A DNA stretch of 63,405 nt from Pseudoneurospora amorphoporcata (taxonomy: Eukaryota > Ascomycota > Sordariomycetes > Sordariales > Sordariaceae), in assembly GCA_033297205.1 (NCBI GenBank), contig MU859262.1, forward strand, positions 1-63,405, in the 5' to 3' direction. The notes under the pieces were generated by a model. It ran no database searches. It saw only the letters and a list, made by a program, of their open reading frames with translations, and was not told the origin of the DNA. The position numbers were made by a program, and so were the translations under genes. This document shows positions 46,463 through 57,269 of the stretch, in pieces (positions within the stretch are counted from its first letter, which is position 1; every line of letters begins with the position of its first letter).

Positions 46463-48817
46463 ATGCTTGCATTTCTTCATCTTGCCTTGTTGGGCATGAG
46501 GTACGCACTACTCCAGCGTCGGGAGACCTCAGAGATTAGGAAACTAATATTGAGAAGCTTCACCGCCGTCAATGGCATGCCCAACAATCTTGGACGCCGC
46601 CAAGGGTATGGCCAAAATAACGGAGAAACGTGCACGGAAACCCACACCATAACGGTTCCTGTGACCTTGGTGGACTATACCTACACAACTATTACGATCT
46701 CCGCGAATACAGGAGGCACGCCGATTTTCCCATCAACTGTCACTGTTTTCTCTGGCTGTCCGAGCTCCTTGAGCAGCATCCCCGGATTGTCATCCGATTC
46801 TACCAGCTCCTCCCTGGGCAGCAGCAGCACACCAACTGGATTATCAACAACTACAAGCCCCAGTCAACCGAGCTCCAATGCCACAGCTAGTGCTACATCA
46901 ACCGCCTACACTTCTGCCGCCCTTCCACTCTCCTCCTCGTCCCTTTCTAGTATATCTAGCAGCGGCAACGCATTCCCGCCTGGCGAGTCTACGACCCAAA
47001 CAGGCTCCCCATTATTCGGCAACTCAACTACCTATGCCGGCACATTGACTTCATCGGGAGATGTTCCCGGAATAGGCTCAACAGCTGTACCAACCGTCAG
47101 CAGCTCTACGGGATCTTCCAGTAATAGTTTATCCTTGACCGAAACTTCGACCTTGAGCACTCGTCTTCCCATTCCAACCAGTCTTTTTAGCTCTGCTTTA
47201 ACGTCCGCTGAGACACCATTCACTCCCAGTTCACCATCGGAAGTGACATTCTCCTCAACCACCAGCAGTGACAGCAGCGTGATATCATCATCTCCTTCAC
47301 GAGGATATGGCTCGGTTAGCTCCGTTTCTACCAACACGAGAGCCGATGTTGACGCTACACCAGAAACTACCCGCACCATCCACATCACCAGCACCACAGG
47401 CACTACGACCATAGTGGTACCTGGGACGATAGTACCTGGTAAAACCAGAGTCTCCACCATTGAGACGACCGTGACAGTGACCCAAGAAGTCACCACAACC
47501 GTGGACACCCCGAATGAACTGGAAACCACCGTTACCGACAATGAGACGGAGGCTCCTGATTCTACCTCGGTCGTGGTCCTCACATCCACGGGCCATGTTA
47601 TTGTCACTATCACGCCTAGCAGCATCCCTTCTGCAAGTACCCTGGAAATCGGTACAAGCTCGGTGGTGGTACTCACATCCACAGGCCATGTCACTGTCAC
47701 TGTCACGCCTAGCGCCACCTCTTCTGCAGGTATTCCAGAATTTGACACAAGCGCAGCAGATGCTCTTTTCACTACTTCTAACTTTGCTGCCCCGTCGGTT
47801 GTTGATGGTGCCCCGGTGGGCTATACCGAAAGCGAGGTATCTTACCAATCTACTACGAGTTATGAAGCTACTTCATTATCTTCGCTTGCTAGTACTGTAA
47901 CGACTGGCGATGTTACGAGTGAGATCTCGACAACTGAATATTCGACTAGCACACAAGCGACGGAGTCTGTGCCTGAATCTTCAACCTTACCTGGGAGTTC
48001 GGGATCTACCACAGCATCAACAGCTTCCAGTTCAGTCCCCGTATCTTCGACCAGCGCACAATCAACAGATTCTGTGAGCGAGTCAATCACGACGCCCGGG
48101 ACTTCAGAGTCTACGGAAGCCTCAGCGTTCACCAGCTCAACTCTATTGTCACCGACCAGCGATTTTCCTTCATCAAGCGAAGGGATTCCTCCAACTAGCC
48201 TTCCCGGGAGTAGCACATCTTACTGGTCCACTGATGACAGCACACAAGCTTCATCGGCCACTTCTCTTCCAGCCAGTAACACGTCAACTCCTACAGCTCC
48301 TCAATCATTGCTCTCAACCACCGAGACACTTACATCTACTGTTACCTCTACCTGGTTAACAGGTATTCCAGCGCCTTCATTTACTTCGATTTCATCATCT
48401 GTTACACCCTCATCGGTTGTTCCCGTACTCTCGTTTTCTTCGATCTTACCATCCACTAGTCAAGACTTCTCTGACTCGATCGCAACACTCTCAACATCAT
48501 ATGACAGTGGCTATAGCTTTACTCCTCCTGCATCGACTTTTGAGACCTCGTCAGAAACGACTTCATTCGCCAGCCAGGCGTCATCAGGGATCTCTGAGGG
48601 AGTCAGCTCAAATGCCGCAATTACGGGATCAGAGGACACCTTGACGACTCCATTCCCGACTACGCTGTCTACGGTGTCGGTCCCGTACTCATCCCAGGTT
48701 TCTGGCAATGACTCGACTGCAACCTCTCCGGCTAAGGGGAGTGAGAGCACCAGTTATGGAGCGGAGCTGAGGAAGATTAGTGGGCGTCAGAACTTGGTGC
48801 AGATTCAGAGAGTATAA
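46463..48817 (+). CDS. Ser/Thr-rich surface or secreted protein, mucin-like
   Basis: Single long frame of 784 residues. The first 18 residues (MLAFLHLALLGMRYALLQ) are hydrophobic and may be a signal peptide, but RRETSEIRK follows. A GTACGC right after ATGAG (46499-46505) could also be an intron donor, so the N-terminus is uncertain. About residues 55-110 contain CTETHTITVPVTLVDYTYTT and FSGCPSSLS, typical of fungal cell-wall proteins. The remainder is over half Ser/Thr/Pro. A module of about 30 residues, VVVLTSTGHVxVTxTPS, is duplicated in tandem (about residues 370-428), preceded by TTTIVVPGTIVPGKTRVSTIETT. No GPI signal ends the protein; it closes LRKISGRQNLVQIQRV. Probably a heavily O-glycosylated wall or extracellular protein. 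Confidence 0.68.
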   Translation: MLAFLHLALLGMRYALLQRRETSEIRKLILRSFTAVNGMPNNLGRRQGYGQNNGETCTETHTITVPVTLVDYTYTTITISANTGGTPIFPSTVTVFSGCPSSLSSIPGLSSDSTSSSLGSSSTPTGLSTTTSPSQPSSNATASATSTAYTSAALPLSSSSLSSISSSGNAFPPGESTTQTGSPLFGNSTTYAGTLTSSGDVPGIGSTAVPTVSSSTGSSSNSLSLTETSTLSTRLPIPTSLFSSALTSAETPFTPSSPSEVTFSSTTSSDSSVISSSPSRGYGSVSSVSTNTRADVDATPETTRTIHITSTTGTTTIVVPGTIVPGKTRVSTIETTVTVTQEVTTTVDTPNELETTVTDNETEAPDSTSVVVLTSTGHVIVTITPSSIPSASTLEIGTSSVVVLTSTGHVTVTVTPSATSSAGIPEFDTSAADALFTTSNFAAPSVVDGAPVGYTESEVSYQSTTSYEATSLSSLASTVTTGDVTSEISTTEYSTSTQATESVPESSTLPGSSGSTTASTASSSVPVSSTSAQSTDSVSESITTPGTSESTEASAFTSSTLLSPTSDFPSSSEGIPPTSLPGSSTSYWSTDDSTQASSATSLPASNTSTPTAPQSLLSTTETLTSTVTSTWLTGIPAPSFTSISSSVTPSSVVPVLSFSSILPSTSQDFSDSIATLSTSYDSGYSFTPPASTFETSSETTSFASQASSGISEGVSSNAAITGSEDTLTTPFPTTLSTVSVPYSSQVSGNDSTATSPAKGSESTSYGAELRKISGRQNLVQIQRV

Positions 48818-49381
48818 GGTGATTGGTCTTGGTTTATAAAAGTAGAGATGCCCATTTCGTTTCTTTTTTGGCTGCGACTATAGCGGTCTAGTGATTATTG
48901 GTGAAGACGGAACGGAACAAGGAGAGTATGGGTTTGAAACTGTAGTTCCTTTATAGGCTAGAATGTGACAGATTTCGTAGAAAAAGAACAACCATTAACG
49001 ATGCAGCCTAAGGTGACATCATTGCTCGAGTGACTGTTGTTGCGTTTGAATCGCAGTGACTGCTTTGTTTACCTAACCCCCTGAATGGAAAAGAGAACAG
49101 TGGAAAGAGCACTGCCAAGCACGGTGCTAAACATTTAAACGGTAACGACTGCAAGCCGGTCCGAGACGGTGCGCTTTGGACCACACCCCCGCAAAAGTCC
49201 GATGTCACCTCCGGTCGGGTCCCGACTCCCGTCCCCCACCTCCGAACAAACAACCCAACAACGCACTGCACTGCACCACGTCATTGAAACCCAAGCAACA
49301 ACGTACCTCTTAAAGTTATTCTCAACGCATTAACATATTGCGCTCAGAACATCACCCAATTGAGACCCAACGAACCCCACA
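48818..49381. other. Intergenic, promoter of thioesterase gene
   Basis: About 560 bp with no gene. An A/C-rich leader (49230-49380) precedes the next start codon. Confidence 0.5.
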
Positions 49382-50086
49382 ATGGCAGAAAACAGCAACA
49401 CCTCCACTATCGCCGGGGACATACCGCCAGCGTCCGCACCAACCACACAAGCCGAAACCCAGACTCAAACAACGACTCCAAGCGATTCACATTCTCCAGA
49501 AGAAGAAGAAAAAAAACCCTTCACCCCCTCCCTCTCCACCTCGGTCCTCCTTCCCCTCACGCCCACGACCTCCTCCGCCCCCGCCCTCTCCCACGTCCAA
49601 CACGTCTGGGACACCATCCGCCCCAACTCCGCAATCTACAACCTTCTACTCTCGGACATCGTCCTCGTAGCCGCCGTATCCCAACCCACCGGCCGCATCC
49701 TCGCCCACTTGACTCTCCAACCAGTCCATCTGAACAGCAAGCGCATCCTACACGGCGCTGTCAGCGGGACGTTGTGCGATTGGGCGGGCGGGATGGCTAT
49801 CGCTGCCGACATCGCTGGGGACCACGGTGCGGTGGATAAGGAAGGGAAAAGGATCATGTCGACGGGGGTGAGCACGGATATGCATTTGAGTTACTGCTCG
49901 ACGGCTAGGGAGGGGGATACGCTGGAGGTGGAGGCGTGGGTTAGTAGACGCGGGAGGAAGCTGGGGTTTACGGGGTTTGAGATTAGGAAGAGGGTGGAAG
50001 ATGGGTGGGAAAGGGGGGAGAGGGGGGAGGTGGTGGTTGTGGGAAGTCATACTAAGTATTTACCTTTTGGGCAGAAGAGGGAGTAG
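49382..50086 (+). CDS. Hotdog-fold thioesterase (4HBT/PaaI-like)
   Basis: Single exon, 234 residues. The first 60 residues are Thr/Ser/Glu-rich and disordered. From about residue 70 the sequence follows the ACOT13/PaaI layout: HVWDTIRPNSAIYNLLLSDI, GRILAHLTLQPVHLNSKRIL, the helix motif HGAVSGTLCDWAGGMAI, MSTGVSTDMHLSYCSTAREG, then strands EVEAWVSRRGRKLGFTGFEI and VGSHTKYLPF. The family hydrolyses acyl-CoA thioesters; the substrate cannot be told. The HGAVSGTLCD helix matches the HGG(A)xxxxxD active-site region. It is co-oriented with nothing close; the next gene downstream (cyclase family) is convergent, about 285 bp away. Confidence 0.87.
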   Translation: MAENSNTSTIAGDIPPASAPTTQAETQTQTTTPSDSHSPEEEEKKPFTPSLSTSVLLPLTPTTSSAPALSHVQHVWDTIRPNSAIYNLLLSDIVLVAAVSQPTGRILAHLTLQPVHLNSKRILHGAVSGTLCDWAGGMAIAADIAGDHGAVDKEGKRIMSTGVSTDMHLSYCSTAREGDTLEVEAWVSRRGRKLGFTGFEIRKRVEDGWERGERGEVVVVGSHTKYLPFGQKRE

Positions 50087-50370
50087 AGGGAGTGGTGAGC
50101 AGAGGGTGCAGCAGTGGGGGGAGGAGAAGGGCTGTAGAAGGCGGGAAGTTGCAGGTCTTGCATAGAGGTAGAGTGGGAGTCTCGTGGAAGAGAGGAAGGG
50201 AGTGGCGGGAGGAAAGATGATGATGGTTGTCGTGGCGCTTTACGTCTGCAGCTGCTTAAAGATTACGTGGCAGGCTTTTTTCAAGTTATCGGCTTCTTAT
50301 ATGTTTTGGAGTCTGGCGAATCAAGCCGCGTTGTGTCTTTGTTGATGCTTCAGTACCTTCTACATGCTCA

Positions 50371-51549
50371 TCAAAGAACAGCCGTGGCATTAGGAGGAGA
50401 AGCAACCAGACCCGGGTGGTTGAGCGGCGCCGAAGTCAACAAAAAGCTGTACTTCCCCGTCTTCTTGCATGCCTCACTGAGACCGTCGAGGTCCCACAGC
50501 TCGCCAATGGACATGCCGAACATAGTGAGCAAATACTTGTGGAGGACTACCATTTCTCGAGTGTTAGGATTCATGGGCTCAGCTTCGAAGCAGCCTGAAA
50601 AAAGAGACATGAGAGCGAAGAACTTACCAAGCTCCAACCCCGTGTCCTTCGAGTACTCGAACGCCTCAAAAGCAGCCGAGTCTCCCGCCACCGCCGCAAA
50701 CCTCTTATTCCACACCCACCTCGCCGTCCTCTCGCTGCCCTCCACGCCCGCCATCTTCGCTTCCGCCATCTTGGCAAAATCCTCCGGCGTCGGGTTCTCC
50801 ATGACGTTCGTCATCCCCGTCCTGACCAGCAAGACATCACCTGCTTTGAACTCCACGCCAAAGTGTTTCGCTGCCTCCTCCAAATTGCCAACAGTAATCT
50901 TGTACCCATTCATCGGGTGCCAGGATTTTTCCCCCTTGACCTCCTCAGCGTACCGCTTCCAATCGATCAACACGCCTCGAGCGACCAGTCCGCCCCTTGC
51001 ATGCCACCGGTCGATGGTTGGGAGCAGAGCTTCGTTTTCGTCCTTGGTAGACGTAGAGGTAGAGGACAATTTCTCAACAGTAGGCACAAACCCATTATAC
51101 GTCTCGCCCGAGTGTGAATGCGTGACATGACACAGCGAGTCCCACTGCGAGGAGTACTGCGTGTTGAAGTTGAGGGAGTCATCGAAGCCGTGCAGGCCCT
51201 TGATGCCCATATCGCTGGGCAGGGCGAAGGGCGTGTGGACGGGGGCCTGGCGGTGTCCTAGGGGGAATTTGATGGCGTTTAGGGCCCAGCTTTGCCGGGG
51301 TTATGTCAGTACGTGGCTGCAATTCAGGGATTGCAGAAAAGACGAGCAGACGACGCACTTGAGAGAAACCGGAACGCCATGCTCAACTTCAGCGGCCGCG
51401 GCTTTGACAGTCTCGGGGCTGATGAAGTTCAGGGTGCCGTAGATGTCTTTGGCGCCGTTTTTGTCAAAGAGACCCCAGGCACATCCTTGGGGCTGGCCTT
51501 CGACCTTGGGGAGGTCGTCGAAGTCTGGGTAGAGGGTTTTGGCGCCCAT
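50371..51549 (-). CDS. Cyclase-family protein (kynurenine formamidase-like, PF04199 type)
   Basis: Exons 51359-51549 and 50371-51289 on the minus strand (GTGCGT donor, gcaaag acceptor, phase 2) give 369 residues. Features are DFDDLPKVEGQPQGCAWGLFD, VPVSLNWALNAIKFPLGHRQ, QYSSQWDSLCHVTHSHSG, YNGF, GLVARGVLIDWKRY, FGVEFKAGDVLLVRTGMTN and FGMSIGELWDLDGLSEAC ... APLNHPGLVASPPNATAV. These match the fungal branch of the cyclase/formamidase family, which uses a metal to hydrolyse amides or lactones. The canonical HxGTHxD motif is replaced by the divergent HVTHSHSG. A GTAAGT...tttcag pair (50595-50627, 33 nt) sits in frame near the end and could be an extremely short intron or simply coding. Confidence 0.82.
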
Positions 51550-53708
51550 GGTGATGTAGGCCCAGGATGAGGTGGAGGTTTAGGTGGAGGATGGCGGTAA
51601 TATGGCTAGGAGCTCGGGAGCCCCAAGATACGCGGTTATGGATGAAGTTGACGACTTGTGTCCACGTTGTAAGAGAACTGTAAATGACCAAAGACCAGGT
51701 GTCGTTGGTTGCGGACAAGGGTCAAGGAGTAAGCACAAGTGGAGCCCCCGTCGGAGTTCATGACACGGCTACTTGTATTTGCGGGAGAGGTCACTAACAC
51801 ACTATAGACAGGGGTGGTTGAGATCCAAGACCAGAGGGCTATCCTCGATCATGTTCATATCTCCTATACACCGCGGGTCGGATACATCCAAGACCCCGAT
51901 GCTTTTAGTATGTTATAGTTGCTTGGACATGTAACCTGAAGGACGAAGGGAAAAGGTGACATTATCCGTCTTGGCGGCAGCAATAGTATCGTTAAATGCA
52001 GGATGTGTGATCGAGCGGGAAAGGACGTTGTTATTTTCTTTTTCCAGAGGTTCGTGCAGAGTCGCCTCCAGTTAGGACCTTTTCCGATATTATGAGATGC
52101 ATGGCAGGATCTTGAGGGGTATCCAGCTATGTATGTGGAGGAAGGCGCGAGGAGGTGTGGTGTGCCTAGCAGCTCTCAAGCACATTTGCATCGAGTCTCG
52201 AGTTCGGTTGCCAAGATATCGAATAAGAGGATGGCTGCAAAAGTTAGCGGCAGATGGCTCTTGCTGTTGAACCCTATGTCAACTTTTTAGTTTTGACCAC
52301 CATCAACTAGCATAGACTAGGCTCGGCCGCTCCCGTACCTTGTTCGTTTGGTATCTCTTTTTAAAGGTAGAGCGGTAAGGAATTGTAAACGTCCTTTCAC
52401 CAGTAAATTCAGACCGAATACGCCAATTTCACAGATTGCTAAGTTCATAGACTGATTGATATTCAGGAACGAACAGAGGAGGTACGGACAACAAACTGCG
52501 GAATCACTCCGCATTGTCTCTTTTCGACGCAGGTGTCTCCATGCTTCCTTCTCCCAAATCTGGGGCTATATCAAAGTGATCGACATTCAGTGCTCCACTA
52601 CATCAACCTTGTGAGGATTTCCAGCTTGTCCACACCGCTCTGTAACTTTCTTTCTTCTTGAGATATAGGTGCATTTTGCAGACATTGCCAAAACCCAATC
52701 ATCTGATCCCCGCTATACCATGCAGGGAAATGGGAGTCTGAAAACAGGTTCTGATAAGTACCTGGTGAGAAAAACGGCGTGCGCCAATCTTTTTCTCGCA
52801 ACACGTGCGTATTAGGGTCGTCGGCATAAAAAAGAATGTTTTAACTAAAGAGTCTAAATAGAAATAATCCTTTGTTCGTTTAAATAGAGAAAAACGGGAA
52901 AAAAGGCGTAATATTTAGACAAAAAGATAATACATTTGACCAAATTTTGATTTGGAAGCATAGACAACAGTAGCGCCATAACATTCCACTTCCATATAGG
53001 TTAGGATTGGGCGTCATTATTATAGAGTAAAATCGCGAGATAAATTGAATGCTTCGATCCGTTTTCTTCTAGTGTTGGCTACTACAAACTTAGCTTCTCT
53101 AGAAAACGTCTGATTTGGTCAAAACTCCTGTTTGCAACAGCAATCTTTTTACCTTCCAACCTTTATATCAAACCGCTGAAAACAGCCGTCTTTTTAGGGT
53201 CTGTTTTCAGACCCCCATTTCCCTCCATGGTAGTAGTGGTTTCACAACAGATCTGGCTCTTTGGAGGATCAAGTGAAGTTACCCACAGCGTAGCATGGCT
53301 TCACCATCTTCCCTTCTCGCTCAGGGAACCAAGGGTCTTGGCTTCGTTGTGGAGGTAGTTTCACCAAGAAGGTGGATCCGAATACGAAACGGGAAGCTCG
53401 CTTTCGCTTTCAGGAACGACCCCCTATTTTCCAGAGAGTGTGAAACCTCGAGGTGGGTGTTGTTGTTTTTGACAGGCAGGGAGATGACTCCTCTTCCGAT
53501 TCACGGTCCGTGTTTGGTTATCCGTCTGGTCGTCTCCATAACACGGTGTAGTAGGATGGCAGATGGACAAATATATAGGTGGAAAACCGGAGTGATCAAC
53601 ATGCCTTTCTAAACGAACCACTGGTCTTCGCTCTTCTACAGCTACACAATAACTTCATCATTATCTTCACCTTGTACCTTATTTCATTCAAATCCTTCCC
53701 ATAACACC
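51550..53708. other. Intergenic between cyclase and monooxygenase genes
   Basis: About 2.2 kb between divergent genes, so both promoters lie here. The 52800-53120 part is AT-rich with poly-A patches. A 105-codon frame (53295-53612) starts with ATG but has no motif and lies in the monooxygenase promoter, so I do not call it. Confidence 0.45.
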
Positions 53709-55760
53709 ATGACGGCAGACTCAACAAACACTAATGGCGCCTCCAACGGTGCCAACGGCCACTCGCAGCTTCCCACCGAGGAAGACATGACACTTCTCCA
53801 GCTTCAACAAAGATATGCCGAAGAAGCCGCCAAGCGCATCCGGGCGGACGGCCCTGCCCAATTCCTCGACCTCACAGATGCCGACACAGACCGCTTCAAG
53901 GCTATCGCCGAGGATCCCTGGGCCGACCACGCCGCCCTCAATGCCAAAGAGACAGTCAAGGACGGAGCCACGTCTAAATTTCTCATCCTTGGTGGTGGGT
54001 ACGGTGGTCTTCTGTTTGCCGTCCGCCTTATGCAGGCTGGGTTGATCAAGGGGCCCGACGATGTGAGACTAATCGATGCTGCCGGCGGTTTCGGCGGAAC
54101 TTGGTACTGGAACAGGTATCCGGGCCTGCACTGCGATGTTGAGAGTTACATCTACATGCCACTGCTCGAGGAGACAGGGTACATGCCCAAGCAGAAGTAC
54201 TCGCCCGGGTCCGAGCTACGCGAGCACGCTGAGCGGATTGCCACCCAGTTCGAGCTGTACGACAAGACCTTGTTCCGCTCGAACGCAAAGGCAGCGACAT
54301 GGGATGAGGAAGAGAAACTCTGGACTGTCCAGGTCACGGAGGGACGGGGACCAAACGAGCCGAGCAGAGAGTTGACACTCAAGTGCCAGTATTTGCTGGT
54401 TGCTTCGGGAGTGCTCAACATCCCTCATGTCCCCAAGATTCCTGGGCTTGAGGGATTCGGTGGTGAGATGTTCCACACAGCTCGTTGGGATTATTCCGCC
54501 ACTGGTGGATCCTATGAGAACCCGGACATGGAGAAGTTGAAGGATAAGAGGGTGGGAATCATTGGAACCGGTGCGACCTCCATCCAGATCATTCCGCAGC
54601 TAGCGGAGTGGGCAAAGGAGCTCTACGTGTTCCAACGAACACCGTCGGCCGTACATCCCCGTGATCAAAAGGCGACAGATCCTGAAGAATGGTCAGTGAC
54701 TCCTTTGATGATCCATTGAGAAGAGAAGCAACGACTGACACCCAACAGGAAAACAAAGATTGCATCCAAGAAGGGCTGGCAGATGGAGCGCGCGCTGAAC
54801 TTCGTCGCACACATGAGCCTTGCCACCAAAAATGGAGAAGAGAATCTGGTAGACGACGGCTGGACAAAGATGCCAGCATACTCTGCCCTGATCGGCTCTC
54901 CTGGGTATGGCCTCGTCGAGCCTACTCCCGAGGCGATTGGCGCGAATGTGGCACGCCTGCACAAGATGGATACCCACACGGCCGAAACTGCTCGTGCCCG
55001 TGTGGATCAGATCGTCAAGAACCTAGAGACTGCAAACAAGCTGAAGGCCTGGTACCCATCATGGTGCAAGCGGCCCACCTTCAGTGACATGTACCTCCAA
55101 GCCTTCAACGAGCCCAACGTCCATCTTATCGACACAAATGGCCAAGGTATCGAAGCGGCGACAAAGGACGGCCTCGTCTTTGCCGGAAAGGAATACCCAT
55201 TGGACGTTCTTGTCCTCAGTACTGGTTATCGGTCACCGGCCTTTGGCAACGGAAATCCAGCGGCCAAGACCGGTATCGAAGTTATTGGTCGTGGAGGCCT
55301 GTCGATGGACGAGAAGTGGAAGAACATCGGCTCCGCGACGCTTCACGGAGTTGCCACTAGCGGGTTCCCCAACCTGTTCTTTGCTTTTGGCCCGCAAACT
55401 GCTGGCACAGCCAACTTCGTCACGATGCTGGAAGTGAGCATTCAGCACACTGCACACATTTTGGCCAAGGCAGAGGAGAAGGTGGGTGCCGGCTCGCGAG
55501 CTGTGGTTGAAGTTACGAGGGAGGAGGAGGAGGCTTGGACGATGCAAGTCATGATGCGCGCCCCGTATTTTGCGTCCATCGTGGGCTGTACTCCTGGCTA
55601 TCTGAACGGGGAAGGACAATCTGCAAGACAGGACCCGAAGGACATGATGAAGGCGAGCAGGTCATCAGGGTGGAGTGAAGGAATGTTGTCGTATATCGAG
55701 GTGTTGGAGGAGTACCGCAGGGAAGGGTCTTTGAAGGGTGTTGAGGTCACTGCCGCATAA
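53709..55760 (+). CDS. Baeyer-Villiger-type flavin monooxygenase
   Basis: Exons 53709-54691 and 54749-55760 (GTCAGT donor, acccaacag acceptor, phase 2) give 664 residues. The FAD Rossmann motif GGGYGG is at residues 95-100 (FLILGGGYGGLLFAV), then GGFGGTWYWNRYPGLHCDVES, the substrate-side signature of the cyclohexanone-monooxygenase group. The Baeyer-Villiger fingerprint FxGxxxHxxxWD is intact (F250 to D261, FGGEMFHTARWD), and the NADPH motif GIIGTGATSIQ follows near 283-290. The C-terminal half shows VLVLSTGYRSPAFG and FPNLFFAFGPQTAGTANF. Such enzymes insert oxygen next to a ketone to make an ester or lactone. The natural substrate is unknown. A damaged sugar-transporter gene converges on it only about 120 bp away. 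Confidence 0.93.
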
Positions 55761-55882
55761 GTTTGTAACTCTAGCAAGGGCAGATCATGATTTTCTCGTG
55801 GTTTCCAGAAAACGGACCGTAATGACATGAAGGAAATGAAGATTCCATGTCTAATCACATGACCCTCGGACCGTTCTTTCCG

Positions 55883-57269
55883 TCAGTGCAGGTGCTTCTT
55901 TCTCCCGATCCTCGACGCGGTGTTTCGGCAAAACCTTGCCGTTCCTTCCTTCCGCACGGGATGCCACACGGCAATGTCATCCACCAATTGCCTCTCCACG
56001 ACAAGTGAGGAAAACTGCCTCGCACCCACCCGCTCCTCAAACAGTTCATCCAATTGCTCCAAACTTCTCCCCTTTGTCTCGGGCACAAACACCCACGTCC
56101 AGACGGCCAAAATCAGATTGCTCCCACCCCAGATATAACCATACGTCGGGCCCCAGTTCAGCTTGTCCGAGTCGATGAAGTAGGGCGAAAAGAATAACAC
56201 CATCCAGCCAAAGAAGGCGTTGATTCCAGCCTCGGTTCCCACCGTCTGCGACCGAAGATGCGCATAGCCGGGAACGACAGAATGTTTCCCGTCAAGGCGA
56301 CGACCAGAGATATCATGACCCAGTGGAATGGCTTTCCGACCTTAGCCATCAAAAACGGGTATAACGAAAATCCCGCGATAAACGTGATTCCGGTGCAAGT
56401 TCCGCCGATGATGCACCCATAGCTGAGCAGTGTCCTTCGCAGGTCCGTACCACAGAACATGTCCTTTCAAATGGACACCAGCATGAAGCTCCTGCTCCAT
56501 CTCATATGCGCTCCTGATATCCTCGACTTCCGCTCGAAGCACCGCTTCGTCCTTGATGCCCCTCAACCGTCGAATGGCATTGATGGCATTTTCGTCCTCG
56601 CCTTTCATCACATAAAACCTCGGCGTGTCCGGCAAGAAAAAAAAGAAAACCCGTCAGGAGTGACGGCACAATGAACATTACTCCCAGCGGTATCCTCCAT
56701 GACGCAGAACTTTCCTTCCCATTTGTGTAGTTATCCACCAAGATCCCGAACAGCCCTCCCAGCGAAGTCTGCAAGATCGTCATCCCGAGTATTGGTCCTG
56801 TCAGCAAGCTCGGCGCCGACTCGCTCACAAACATGACGTTATATGGCATCAGAAACCCATTCGACATGCCCAGTAGCAACCGGCCCGCATACAACCCCCC
56901 CAGATTCTCGACCCCAATCATGATCGAGACAGACAGAAAGGCGAGCGCGCAGCCAATCCATAACCCTAACCGACGCGAGATCCTCGAGCCCAGAAAATAA
57001 ATGGCAAAAGCGGAGACGAAACTCCCAGTATTGATGAGAGATTGGATCAGGCGCTGGACTTCGGTGCTGATGTTATAGCCGATGGGCGAGCGCGGATCGA
57101 CATGACCGTAGATCTCGAGGAACCCGCGCATGGACTGGAAGCCAGCAATGGCGGCGGAGTCGTAGCCATATTGGAAGTAGGAAAGGGTAATGACGAATGA
57201 GATGGCTATGATGCGCTTCTCGGCTCAAAACCGGCTATCGTGGGCGGTTGTAGTATTTTTGGCGAACAT
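55883..57269 (-). pseudogene. MFS sugar/quinate-type transporter, broken
   Basis: Read on the minus strand, the pieces form one sugar-porter protein in order: MFAKNTTTAHDSRF, then FVITLSYFQYGYDSAAIAGF, GSFVSAFAIYFLGSRISRRLG, GRLLLGMSNGFLMPYN, SASWRIPLGVMFIVPSLLTG, LPDTPRFYVMKGEDENA, GITFIAGFSLYPF and VFVPETKGRSLEQLDELFEE. The frame is broken at least four times: an in-frame TGA at 57225-57227 and frame changes near 56637-56644 (inside an eight-base homopolymer), 56455-56470 and 56241-56262. No GT-AG intron repairs these. The TGA is one transition from TGG. It is either a decayed gene or, for the homopolymer, partly an assembly error. It probably once moved a sugar or small organic acid. Confidence 0.8.

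Noticed and set aside
53295..53612. 105-codon ATG-starting frame
   Set aside because: No motif, and it lies in the probable promoter of the monooxygenase. It could be chance.
56960..56975. Telomere-like CCCTAACC
   Set aside because: A single short match inside the transporter pseudogene, not a repeat array.
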